A DNA stretch of 64,000 nt from Seonamhaeicola sediminis (GTDB taxonomy: Bacteria > Bacteroidota > Bacteroidia > Flavobacteriales > Flavobacteriaceae): NCBI RefSeq assembly GCF_004358095.2, contig NZ_SMZJ02000001.1:62001-126000 (forward strand), in the 5' to 3' direction. The notes under the pieces were generated by a model. That model saw only the letters and a list, made by a program, of their open reading frames with translations. It was not told where the DNA came from and did no database searches. The position numbers were made by a program, and so were the translations under genes. Of this stretch, positions 46,002 to 54,631 are shown one piece after another. Within the stretch, counting starts at the first letter, position 1; each line of letters starts with the position of its first letter.

Positions 46002-46033
46002 CATTGTGAGGCACGTAGTGCCGTAGCAATATC
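46002..46033 (+). repeat. Type 2 repeat, copy U
   Basis: CATTGTGAGG to GTAGCAATATC with hairpin GGCAC-GTA-GTGCC. Two pairs differ from copy R and both changes keep pairing. Confidence 0.8.
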
Positions 46034-46054
46034 TTTAATTCAAGTCCCAAATTT

Positions 46055-46095
46055 AAAGACCCTTACGCTCGGGCAAGCCCTCGCTCAAGATGACA
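46055..46095 (-). repeat. Repeat copy V
   Basis: Minus orientation, with GGGC-AA-GCCC hairpin between two CGCTC motifs, ending AAGATGACA. It ends 9 bp before the asnB stop. Confidence 0.65.
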
Positions 46096-46104
46096 GCACA
46101 TTTT

Positions 46105-47934
46105 TTAAACCAACCCCTCTCCTATAGCCCACTTCTGCCAAGCATAAATATGCCATACACCCCAGGCCGCATCATGCTTTTCCTTGAAAAACTGTTTGAC
46201 ATAATCTTTAACAGCTTCCTCATTTATATGAGAAGCCCCATAAAAGGGTGTTTGTAATACAACCTCTTCTACATCTGCTTTCAGGTACCCGTGTAACCAA
46301 TCGAACATAGGGACCGCAAACCCTTGCTTTTTGTTATTAATGCTGGATGGTGAATAGTAATCAAGCATCAAGGTTTTGAGAACTTTCTTTAAATCGGTTT
46401 GGCTTCTAAATGATTTAGGCTGTTTAGAAAGAGCATCATCTATAACCTGTTTATCTAAAAATGGCACCCGTACTTCAAGACCATGGGCCATACTCATTCT
46501 ATCTACTTTAACCAGTACCCGTTGCATATGTCCGTAAAATTCATTCAGTCTTAGCTGGCTTATCATATCATTTTTTGAAGTTGCCTTGTGAAAATCATAT
46601 AAACACCTAAATTCTTCACTGTAATCGGTATCATTCAAAAACCCATCTAAATCTTTTTTAAACACATGGGCCTGCCTTCCCATCACCCAATCCCCTATAT
46701 GCTTATAATGATACGGCCCCCATGTATTTGTCAGGTTTAGTTTATTGGCCAATCTTACCAATGGTTTTCGTATCAGGTATGGTATTTTAAACCAATGTCT
46801 TTTGTTATAAACATCCAACATACGGGGATATCCAAAAAACAATTCATCACCACCGTCACCAGATAACATAACCGTGTGTTTTACTTTGGCTTTTTTAGCA
46901 ATTAAATAGGTAGGAATGCTTGAATAATCACCAAAAGGTTCGCCCATAAACTTAAAATGCTCGTTAACAACAGCCAACAGATCTTCTTCGTTAACTTTAT
47001 GAATTTGCTGTTTTACCCCAACCTCTTTGGCATAGCTAAAAGCTTGTTGTCCTTCATCAAGGGCTTTATGGTTTACAGATAAGGTAAAAGCCTCCAAATC
47101 TGACTTTTCTTTTTTGGCCATGGCTGTGATTAACGGACTATCTATACCGCCACTTAAAAAAGAAGCCAAAGGTACATGGCTTACTAATTGGCGTTTAACT
47201 GCCGCCTCTAGAGTAGGCTTTATGGTACTTTCAAAAACATCATTGGTCTTTGTTTTTGCTTTGTAAAAGAGACGCCTTTCTACAGCCTCACCGTGCTGTA
47301 TTTTAAGACATTCACCCGGGCGCACTTGATATATATTGTTATAAATGGTGTTTGGCGCTTGCATGTATCCAAATCCAAAATATTCTTTTATAATATCTGG
47401 TCTAAGTTCTAAGGTTTCTTTAAACCAAGGATGTCTAAATATTTGGTTAAATTGAGAGGCCGCTACAACACCCAAATCTGACACCCCATAAAACAAGGGT
47501 TTTATTCCTGCAAAATCACGTGCTAAAAAAAGGGCATTGGTTTTGGTATCAACAACGGCTATGGCAAACATCCCGTTTAAAACTTTTAAAGCATCATAAA
47601 CTCCCAAAACATCCAATAGGTGTATCAATACTTCGGTATCCGAAGTAGAGTTTAAGTTGTTGAGCTTATACTGTTCTTGTAAGGCTTTATAATTATAGAT
47701 TTCCCCATTAAACACCACATGATAGCGTTGTGACGGACTGTACTTAGGTTGGTTCCCTTGGGCACTCAAATCTAGTATGGCCAGACGGTTAAACCCCAAG
47801 CGGTAGTTTTGTTGGGCACTTATAGTGGTATTATCTGGCCCACGGTGTTTAGACAACCGTAATAATTCCTCAAATACAGTGCTGTTTATAACACCATGAT
47901 TGCCAAAAGAAAATTCTGTTAGAAAGCCGCACAT
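46105..47934 (-). CDS. asnB: Asparagine synthase (glutamine-hydrolysing) of the polysaccharide locus
   Basis: 609 aa. MCGFLTEFSFGNHG places the glutaminase nucleophile at Cys2. FNRLAILDLSAQGNQP and FNGEIYNYKALQ are the glutamine-binding blocks. The synthetase PP-loop is ASFLSGGIDSPLI (about 248-260), followed by SGDGGDELFFGYPR. All parts needed for glutamine-dependent amidation are there. Genes of this type are common in capsule and O-antigen loci, where the amide is thought to go to sugar acids; that use here is inference. It is the fuller counterpart of the truncated protein at 42650. Confidence 0.9.
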   Translation of the reverse strand: MCGFLTEFSFGNHGVINSTVFEELLRLSKHRGPDNTTISAQQNYRLGFNRLAILDLSAQGNQPKYSPSQRYHVVFNGEIYNYKALQEQYKLNNLNSTSDTEVLIHLLDVLGVYDALKVLNGMFAIAVVDTKTNALFLARDFAGIKPLFYGVSDLGVVAASQFNQIFRHPWFKETLELRPDIIKEYFGFGYMQAPNTIYNNIYQVRPGECLKIQHGEAVERRLFYKAKTKTNDVFESTIKPTLEAAVKRQLVSHVPLASFLSGGIDSPLITAMAKKEKSDLEAFTLSVNHKALDEGQQAFSYAKEVGVKQQIHKVNEEDLLAVVNEHFKFMGEPFGDYSSIPTYLIAKKAKVKHTVMLSGDGGDELFFGYPRMLDVYNKRHWFKIPYLIRKPLVRLANKLNLTNTWGPYHYKHIGDWVMGRQAHVFKKDLDGFLNDTDYSEEFRCLYDFHKATSKNDMISQLRLNEFYGHMQRVLVKVDRMSMAHGLEVRVPFLDKQVIDDALSKQPKSFRSQTDLKKVLKTLMLDYYSPSSINNKKQGFAVPMFDWLHGYLKADVEEVVLQTPFYGASHINEEAVKDYVKQFFKEKHDAAWGVWHIYAWQKWAIGEGLV

Positions 47935-47936
47935 AG

Positions 47937-48875
47937 TTACACTTTATTAAAATAAGAATACCCCTTACCTGTTATGTAGTAAAACAATCCAACAAAAAAT
48001 ACTGAAACCACTTTTTTAAGGCTAAACTCTTTACTATCTATTTTATATAATTGAATAGAAAATGATAAACCATGATTGATTTTCTTATGTTTATACATGT
48101 TTTTCAACAAATACCAACTCATTTTTTTTTGTGAATCTATACATTCTTTTGATAGTTTGTACTTTTTTTGATATTTAAGAAGCTCATAAACAATGATAGA
48201 TTTTGAATAGGCTTTATAACCAAACTCTTCAATTCTATTTGGATGAACCCGGGCCATAGATAGTATATCTTGTACTATAACGGGCATAAGCTTTAGTGTT
48301 AAAGCTTGAATATGATAATAATAATCATCTCCATTAAAGAGCCTTTCATCAAAATGAAAATTATTCTCAATCAATGTTTTTTTTCTCCATAAAGGTGCAT
48401 TAACACTCCACCCTATTTTCTGCATTATAAAATCATTCAAAGGGTCATCACTATACAAAGCTCTGTTCCAAACATTCAGTACTTTGTTTGAATCACTTTC
48501 AAAATATTGTGTCTGAGATATGGTGAAATCATAAGATTCATCTTTTAAAAGCTCAACATCCTTCTCTAGTTTATTAGGTTTCATAATATCATCAGAATCA
48601 AACCAATTAACATAAGCACCCTTACTTAAAGAAAACCCATAGTTTCTACATCCTGAAGGACCCTTTTTAAAGGTTTTCAACCTTTTATAATAGCTAAACC
48701 TTGTATCCTTGATTAAATATGAATTCAACACCTCTTTTGTGTTGTCATTAGAACCATCATCTATAATGATACATTCCCAGTTTGTATAAGATTGTGCCCT
48801 AATTGAGTTTAGTGTCTCTGAAATTAAATGAGCTCTATTGTAAGTAGGAATGATAATTGAAACAAGTGGTTTCAA
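47937..48875 (-). CDS. Glycosyltransferase family 2
   Basis: 312 aa from a TTG at 48875. The GT-A fold opens with MKPLVSIIIPTYNRAHLI, followed by WECIIIDDGSNDNT and GAYVNWFDSDDIMKPNKLEK with the DxD motif (about 94-96). It is close in sequence to the GT2 proteins at 48890 and 58469. The C-terminal 60 residues are basic and contain a hydrophobic patch. It begins 3 bp before asnB on the same strand. Confidence 0.88.
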   Translation of the reverse strand: MKPLVSIIIPTYNRAHLISETLNSIRAQSYTNWECIIIDDGSNDNTKEVLNSYLIKDTRFSYYKRLKTFKKGPSGCRNYGFSLSKGAYVNWFDSDDIMKPNKLEKDVELLKDESYDFTISQTQYFESDSNKVLNVWNRALYSDDPLNDFIMQKIGWSVNAPLWRKKTLIENNFHFDERLFNGDDYYYHIQALTLKLMPVIVQDILSMARVHPNRIEEFGYKAYSKSIIVYELLKYQKKYKLSKECIDSQKKMSWYLLKNMYKHKKINHGLSFSIQLYKIDSKEFSLKKVVSVFFVGLFYYITGKGYSYFNKV

Positions 48876-48889
48876 ATCTATAAACTGTA

Positions 48890-49837
48890 TTATTTAATAT
48901 GCAAATAACTATATCCTTTCTTAAAAAGATTATAAGATATAAAACCAAAGATAGTCCTTATAAGTTGTTTATATTGATTAAACTCAAATTCTTTCTTTAG
49001 AACTTTTAAAAAAAGTATCCAACTAATCTTATTTTTTTTCAATAGGGCCTCCATGAAATAGCTATTAAATCTTTTAACAATATATTTTTGAATAGTATCC
49101 TTATTAATTTCTTTATTTGTTTTTATAATTTGATAGTGTCTCTCAATAACTTTAAACTCAGATTGAAGCTCTTTTTTATTAAATTTTCGTTTTTCTCTTG
49201 AGAAAGAATTAGGGTGAATTCTTACTTGTAATAAAGCCTCATTCAAAAACTTTAATCTAGGCTTTTTATATAACATTCTCAAGTTAAAATCCCAATCATC
49301 TCCGTTACCAATGGCTTCATCAAATAATTCTTTTTGATTTTTTAAAAAATCCTTATTCCAAAAAGGACCACAGACATAAAAGTTTATTTTTTCTACAAAA
49401 AAATCCTGAATTAAAGTTTCTGATTCAATGTTATTTTCCTTTAAGACTTCTCCAGAATTAAAATCAATTAATTCCGATTTGCAAACAATGACATCAATAT
49501 CATTTTTGAAAACAGAAACTATAGACATTAATGTTTCTCTTTTATACAAGTCGTCACTATCAAAAAAATGAACTAATTCACCTTTACTATATGAGTATCC
49601 AAAATTTCTACAGCTATTAGGCCCCTTTAATTTATCTTTTGGTCTTTCCAAATACTTAAACCTTGAATCTGCCTTAGCAAAAGATTCGATAAGTCGCTTT
49701 GTCTCATCTAAAGAACCATCATCAACTATAAGGCATTCCCAATTTATATATGTTTGATTTTTGATTGATTCTAGAGTTTGCCCAATAATATCTTCTCTAT
49801 TGTAGGTTGGAATAATTATTGAAATCAATGGATACAT
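48890..49837 (-). CDS. Glycosyltransferase family 2
   Basis: 315 aa with ATG start MYPLISIIIPTYNREDIIGQ. WECLIVDDGSLDETK and GELVHFFDSDDLYKR are the nucleotide and metal motifs. It is a paralogue of the adjacent gene at 47937 (shared CRNxGxxxSKG and FDSDD blocks). The C-terminal half is less conserved and may define acceptor choice. Coding sequence here is visibly AT-rich. Confidence 0.88.
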   Translation of the reverse strand: MYPLISIIIPTYNREDIIGQTLESIKNQTYINWECLIVDDGSLDETKRLIESFAKADSRFKYLERPKDKLKGPNSCRNFGYSYSKGELVHFFDSDDLYKRETLMSIVSVFKNDIDVIVCKSELIDFNSGEVLKENNIESETLIQDFFVEKINFYVCGPFWNKDFLKNQKELFDEAIGNGDDWDFNLRMLYKKPRLKFLNEALLQVRIHPNSFSREKRKFNKKELQSEFKVIERHYQIIKTNKEINKDTIQKYIVKRFNSYFMEALLKKNKISWILFLKVLKKEFEFNQYKQLIRTIFGFISYNLFKKGYSYLHIK

Positions 49838-49927
49838 TCTTAAATTTTAGAGGTTTGTGCTAATATAAGAAAAGCAATTTTTGAAGGTTTATAATTTTGT
49901 ATCATCAAGTTTAAAAACTCAATCATA

Positions 49928-50998
49928 TTAATTAATATTACTTTTTAATATAAAAATATCCCACTTTGCAGCAACTTCCTTAGGTTTAAATTCCTTCAAA
50001 ACATTCTCATTATAATGGCTTTCTTTATTTAAAAGATTTAGACTTTCTGAAAATGCCAAACTTGCACTCTTAACATCATCAGGGTTAAAAATTGGTAAGT
50101 TTAATTTTTCTAAAAAGCCCAAAACATTACCCTTATTAGGACCAACAATAATTTTCCGATAAGTTAAACCTAAAAACAAATTCCCTGAATTCAATATTTT
50201 CAATCTTGGAATAATTACAATATCTGCTGCAGACATCAATAAAGATAATTCCTTAAAAGATGTAAACCCATAATTAAATCGAAACTTTGAGTTAAAGTTA
50301 AAATTGTAAACTTTATTGATAAGCCTTTTTACATCTATTACTCTTTTAAGTTTTGTCCTCCCTTTAAACTCAATATTTAATTCTTTATAATACATGTTTG
50401 AAGCTATAAGAAGTTTGTCTTTTTCTTTAACGCTATTGAATGCTGAGATAATAAACTTTCTTTCAGCTAAACTTCTTATTCTACCAGGTGCTATAAATAC
50501 AATTTGATCTTTTCTAATTCCAAGTTTTTTTCTAGCCTCTAGTTTATTATGTATTTCAAAACTCCTTTCGTATAAAGGATGATAGATTACCTCATGATGC
50601 TTGCTTGGATATTTTTTTTGAAACAACTCCTTACTATAGACTCCCAAATGAATTAATGAATCTGAAAAATGTAAAACCATTTCGAAAAGTCTTCTATAAT
50701 TATCCGTCATTCCAGAATGTCTCTCTAAATCATGCACCACATAGATGATGCTAGATGACTGTTTCCATAACCTAAATCTATTTTCTAAATCATCTAGTTG
50801 AGTATTGCTTGGTTCTTTCCAGCCAAACAATTGTTCTGGCCAATTAATTAAAATTACGGAGTAACTGGGTTTATAGGAATTTAAGACCCCAAAGATAAAC
50901 TCATGTTTACTGTAATGTAATATCTCATCCAAATACGGGTTTGGATCCTTTGGAGTTGGAACAAACACCTGAACACTATCTTTAGTTTTTTGTCTCAC
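49928..50998 (-). CDS. GT-B fold glycosyltransferase-like protein
   Basis: 356 aa from a GTG at 50998. N-terminal sequence PTPKDPNPYLDEILHYSKHE and VILINWPEQLFGWKEPS resemble polysaccharide GT-B enzymes that start from a peptide-like first Rossmann domain. The hinge is IVFIAPGRIRSLAERKFII, and DIVIIPRLKILNSGNLFLGL gives the donor-site region. The EX7E pair is not obvious, so the family is not fixed. No membrane helix is seen. AT-rich neighbours suggest acquisition with them. Confidence 0.72.
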   Translation of the reverse strand: MRQKTKDSVQVFVPTPKDPNPYLDEILHYSKHEFIFGVLNSYKPSYSVILINWPEQLFGWKEPSNTQLDDLENRFRLWKQSSSIIYVVHDLERHSGMTDNYRRLFEMVLHFSDSLIHLGVYSKELFQKKYPSKHHEVIYHPLYERSFEIHNKLEARKKLGIRKDQIVFIAPGRIRSLAERKFIISAFNSVKEKDKLLIASNMYYKELNIEFKGRTKLKRVIDVKRLINKVYNFNFNSKFRFNYGFTSFKELSLLMSAADIVIIPRLKILNSGNLFLGLTYRKIIVGPNKGNVLGFLEKLNLPIFNPDDVKSASLAFSESLNLLNKESHYNENVLKEFKPKEVAAKWDIFILKSNIN

Positions 50999-51010
50999 CC
51001 AACTATTATT

Positions 51011-51850
51011 TTATGTAATAATGTTTGATTGTTTTAAAAAGCTTTGATCAGGGAAATAAAAATCATTCATACCATAGGTTTTTAACAACATCGTTCCTTG
51101 GTCTTTAGCAAAATTAATAGCATGAATACTACTTAAAGGCTCTGGAAAATCTAATCCCACAGAAAGATAATAGTCTCTATATTTAAAAATTGGTTCGTCT
51201 GTTTGCGGCTTAACTAAAATACATTCTTTATTTAATGCATGGGCAAAAATAACTCCATGTAAAGAAGAAGAATACACTAGTTTTGCTTTTTGAATTTCTT
51301 TAGCAAGCTTTTTTGGTGTATTATCAATATTAACAACCTTAATCCCTCTGGGGTAATTACCGTTGTATATCCAATAATCATGAAAATGAGGAATAAAAAT
51401 GACATTGTTTTCTGTGTTGTTAGAAATTTTTAAATTACACACTTCTTTAATTAAAAGGCCAGGGTCTAACTCAAACTTTAAATTAGACAAGTCTGTACCA
51501 TGTTTCTCAAAAAGAGACTTTGTTAATGGCCCTCTAACCCCAAAAACTTTAGATGATTCTATAATTTCTTGTCTGTCACTTAAATCATTACCTTTCCAGC
51601 CTATACCATTTACAATATCACCACGATCTAAAACCGACATTGTAGACCCCACTAATAACAGCCTATTTATATCTCTTCTTACATTTATAATTTCTTGATT
51701 TCCATAAAGAAATTGAATTAAGTTTCCTGCAAAAATATCTCCAGAATTCCCATATCTAAACACTTCTTTTTTGGGGTTTCTAATTCTAGTTTTATAATAC
51801 TTATACCTACTAACTTTTAATTGGTTCCAATAATAGGTTCTTATGGCCAT
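51011..51850 (-). CDS. Polysaccharide pyruvyl transferase family protein
   Basis: 279 aa from the ATG at 51850; a second ATG at 51883 is possible but overlaps more of the neighbour. The family blocks are GNSGDIFAGNLIQFLYG near the start, FGVRGPLTKSLFEKHG (about 127-142) and LVYSSSLHGVIFAHAL (about 202-217), where the conserved His sits. The enzyme forms a pyruvate ketal on a sugar, using phosphoenolpyruvate, and adds negative charge to the polymer. It overlaps the beta-propeller gene by 10 bp. Confidence 0.87.
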   Translation of the reverse strand: MAIRTYYWNQLKVSRYKYYKTRIRNPKKEVFRYGNSGDIFAGNLIQFLYGNQEIINVRRDINRLLLVGSTMSVLDRGDIVNGIGWKGNDLSDRQEIIESSKVFGVRGPLTKSLFEKHGTDLSNLKFELDPGLLIKEVCNLKISNNTENNVIFIPHFHDYWIYNGNYPRGIKVVNIDNTPKKLAKEIQKAKLVYSSSLHGVIFAHALNKECILVKPQTDEPIFKYRDYYLSVGLDFPEPLSSIHAINFAKDQGTMLLKTYGMNDFYFPDQSFLKQSNIIT

Positions 51851-52728
51851 AATACTTTTTCGATTAATGATACAATATGCCATTTTACATCATTTATTCC
51901 GTAGCTAATATAAATTTTATTATTCTCTTTAAATAGTCCAGAAAAGTAAGTGCAAGAAAAAAGATTAACATTAAACTTTTTATTACTTCCAAACAACGAT
52001 TTAATTGAATGAAACAAAAACAATCTTCCTTTTATTAAAACGGGCTTACTACCAAACTTTAAATGAAAAGGGCACCCTAAATAAACCATTTTTTTTCTTA
52101 GAAAAAGTTTATAATGACCAATGAACAAATATTTATCATTAGACTTTACTAAAGGCGTGCCAATACTATACTTTTTAAAAGATGTTTTATCATCAATATA
52201 GTAGTCCCTAAACTCAATTTGTTTTGAGTTTACTATTTCTCCTTTTAAAATTGTAAACGGATTCACATTATATAAAGCATATAAAACATTATTTTCATTA
52301 AAAAAACTCCAGTTTTTTTCTATAGTCATCCGGTTAGCGTAATTACATAAAAAGCTACTTTTTACTTTATTTTTTTCTAATTGAAATATTCCAATATCAT
52401 TATTTCCTCCTCTTGTATGTCCTGTATTAAAGGTTCCCCAAACCTTGTCCTGCATAATAAACAGTTTTGGGTCTGACACCTTAAAAACACCAAGTTCATT
52501 TTTAAGTACATGTGTTAAATTAAGTTCATAAATATTGCTTTCATTTTCCCAATAAAACATCAATGCCAAAATAGTTTTTGTAAAGTCATCAAAAACTCGT
52601 AAAGCCATATATTTTGTCCCTTTATGCTCCAAATAACTACTATTAAAAGCATATTTATATTGAGAAATTTTGCTTTCTAAAGATGCAGGAATAATGTCTG
52701 TTTTATATTTTTTTAACTGGAGAACCAC
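51841..52728 (-). CDS. Beta-propeller glycosidase-like protein
   Basis: 295 aa from a GTG at 52728. Repeating blade motifs are visible: YMALRVFDDFTKTILALMF, DPKLFIMQDKVWGTFN, EKNWSFFNENNVLYALYNVN and IGTPLVKSNDKYLFIGHYK. The EKNWSFF plus PF pattern occurs in five-bladed propellers of the GH43/GH130-like clan. No secretion signal is seen, so it likely works in the cytoplasm, possibly as a phosphorylase or transferase rather than a secreted hydrolase. It is sandwiched by overlaps with both neighbours. The exact function is unknown. Confidence 0.65.
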   Translation of the reverse strand: MVLQLKKYKTDIIPASLESKISQYKYAFNSSYLEHKGTKYMALRVFDDFTKTILALMFYWENESNIYELNLTHVLKNELGVFKVSDPKLFIMQDKVWGTFNTGHTRGGNNDIGIFQLEKNKVKSSFLCNYANRMTIEKNWSFFNENNVLYALYNVNPFTILKGEIVNSKQIEFRDYYIDDKTSFKKYSIGTPLVKSNDKYLFIGHYKLFLRKKMVYLGCPFHLKFGSKPVLIKGRLFLFHSIKSLFGSNKKFNVNLFSCTYFSGLFKENNKIYISYGINDVKWHIVSLIEKVLWP

Positions 52729-53468
52729 TTAACTATACGTTTTAAATAATTTTTAAATGAAGGTATTAACCTATCCTCTTTAGTCAATTTATAAGCATTA
52801 GCATATTTTTTCAAAACTAACGAGGGAGGTAACCCCAATAATTTCTGAACTTTTAAATAATTACTCTTTTTAATATTTGGTTTACCCGTAAAATGAAGTA
52901 TTAATGGTTTATGCACATCTTTGTTAAACAAGTTTTCAGCTCTACTATTAAAGGCCTTGTAATTATAAAGTATGTATTTCTCCTTGTACGCCTCTTTAGT
53001 AAGTAATAAATAGATTATGGCATCTTGATCGCCGTTTGAAAAATAACCTAAATCTTTTTTCCACCACGCTTTAATATCATTTAAACTTATATTTAAAATA
53101 TCTCTCAAGAACTGTTTAGATAAGGAATTGTTTTTTATTATAAACTGACCTGAACTGAGGTATGTTTTTAGTTCTTTAAAAGAAGGGCTCTTACAAAAAG
53201 ACAGAAACTTATCTCCCTTAGGCATAAAGCTCATAATGTCTTTCTCAAAATCAAAAAAAAAGGCATCATCATCTATCCAAACTAAGTAATCAAAATAATC
53301 AATAAAACTCAACACATAATGTATCTTGTTTAAATAAGGATTTTTTGCCTGGGTAGGATAATTACAATGAATGTAACTATAACCAAATTTATCTGCATAA
53401 ATTTTATGATTTATTGCAGAACTAAACTTAGTCTGCGGATACCTCCCAGATATGATACACACCTTCAT
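52713..53468 (-). CDS. GT34-like (GMA12/MNN10-type) glycosyltransferase
   Basis: 251 aa. NHKIYADKFGYSYIHCNYPT (20-39) resembles the opening of eukaryotic-type GT34 galactosyl/mannosyl transferases. A DxD-type site follows as YLVWIDDDAFFFDFE (about 61-75), then SSGQFIIKNN and YFSNGDQDAIIYLLL. All match the GT34 plan at normal length. It overlaps the propeller gene by 16 bp. Such genes are uncommon in bacterial polysaccharide loci, though not unique. Confidence 0.75.
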   Translation of the reverse strand: MKVCIISGRYPQTKFSSAINHKIYADKFGYSYIHCNYPTQAKNPYLNKIHYVLSFIDYFDYLVWIDDDAFFFDFEKDIMSFMPKGDKFLSFCKSPSFKELKTYLSSGQFIIKNNSLSKQFLRDILNISLNDIKAWWKKDLGYFSNGDQDAIIYLLLTKEAYKEKYILYNYKAFNSRAENLFNKDVHKPLILHFTGKPNIKKSNYLKVQKLLGLPPSLVLKKYANAYKLTKEDRLIPSFKNYLKRIVKWFSS

Positions 53469-53481
53469 TTTAATTTAATTT

Positions 53482-54600
53482 TCACAAATAATTTATTTTA
53501 ATCTCATCAACCTCGTCTATAGAATTTAAATCAAGAATGAAAAATTCCTCATTCATTTTTATCATTCTATCAGGCCAATCCCACCATTTAAGGGACAACA
53601 AAAATTCTATAATATGTATGTCAAATCTTGCTTTCAAATGTTTTGCTGGTACCCCTCCTACAATTGAATAATCCTCTACATCGGAAGTTACAATACTACC
53701 TGCTGCAATACAGGCCCCATTTCCAATTGTCACACCACTCATAATTTTAACATCATCACCTATCCAAACATCGTTTTTGATAATAACTGGACCTTTTGTT
53801 CTTGCTAATGAAGGATTCTTCCTAAATTCACCTGGGTGATCTCGATTAAAATATTTTCTATATATATATCCCTGAGTAGTTAAATAATTAGTATCGTGAT
53901 TAGTTGTGTAAATTTTAATATTATTTCCAAAGGAACAGAAAGACCCTATTTCAACAAAAGCTTCACTTCCGATAATTTGAAAATTGCTATTATAAAAAGA
54001 GTTTAATCCTACTTTTAATCGTTTCATTGATTTCATTCTGTTTGAAATTCTAGCACTATCTTTAACAACAGAATTAATTCCTTTTCTAATCTGATTTCGA
54101 AAATAGTTATCATCCCAATTGGGTGAACAAATATCTTCTGTTTCCTTTAAACATACATGAAACAAATTAGGGTGATTAAATAGTTGGTTTTGAAATTCAA
54201 AACTTTGAAACCAAACTACATCATAAAAGAACAGTGCTTTCCTCTTTTTAGGTGAAGAATCACTAGTAATAATACCGAAAGGAATATCAACTTTGAGATT
54301 CTTTCTAACATATATATCCGAAAAACCGTTTATACCATCTGCCACTAAGACAAAATCAAAATCAACTACATCTTCTTGAGAAATGAGTTTGTCTTTTAAA
54401 TTGAATTCTACTACCTCAAAATCACTTCTAATCAAGGACATCAAATATCTATATGATTTACAAATATTTCTATAATTAGTAAAAACTTGTTGATCCTCAT
54501 AAAACAAAAAGGCTATGCTTTTAATTTCATTATCCGCCATTCTTAATTTATCAATTGCTGTATATGACATTAACTTTTCAATAGCTTTTCTTATTATCAT
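53482..54600 (-). CDS. Fusion of an unknown N-terminal domain with a hexapeptide O-acetyltransferase
   Basis: 372 aa. Residues 1-190 form an alpha/beta domain of unknown family (IKSIAFLFYEDQQVFTNYRN, then FDFVLVADGINGF). Residues about 195-345 are a left-handed beta-helix acetyltransferase of the CatB/xenobiotic type: FVEIGSFCSFGNNIKIYTTN with the catalytic-type NHD, PVIIKNDVWIGDDVKIMSGV and VGGVPAKHL. It probably O-acetylates a sugar. The N-terminal part could bind the acceptor. The coding region is very AT-rich, unlike the genes near 55-58 kb. Confidence 0.78.
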   Translation of the reverse strand: MIIRKAIEKLMSYTAIDKLRMADNEIKSIAFLFYEDQQVFTNYRNICKSYRYLMSLIRSDFEVVEFNLKDKLISQEDVVDFDFVLVADGINGFSDIYVRKNLKVDIPFGIITSDSSPKKRKALFFYDVVWFQSFEFQNQLFNHPNLFHVCLKETEDICSPNWDDNYFRNQIRKGINSVVKDSARISNRMKSMKRLKVGLNSFYNSNFQIIGSEAFVEIGSFCSFGNNIKIYTTNHDTNYLTTQGYIYRKYFNRDHPGEFRKNPSLARTKGPVIIKNDVWIGDDVKIMSGVTIGNGACIAAGSIVTSDVEDYSIVGGVPAKHLKARFDIHIIEFLLSLKWWDWPDRMIKMNEEFFILDLNSIDEVDEIKINYL

Positions 54601-54631
54601 TTTTGGTAATACTTAATATTTTTAAATTTAA

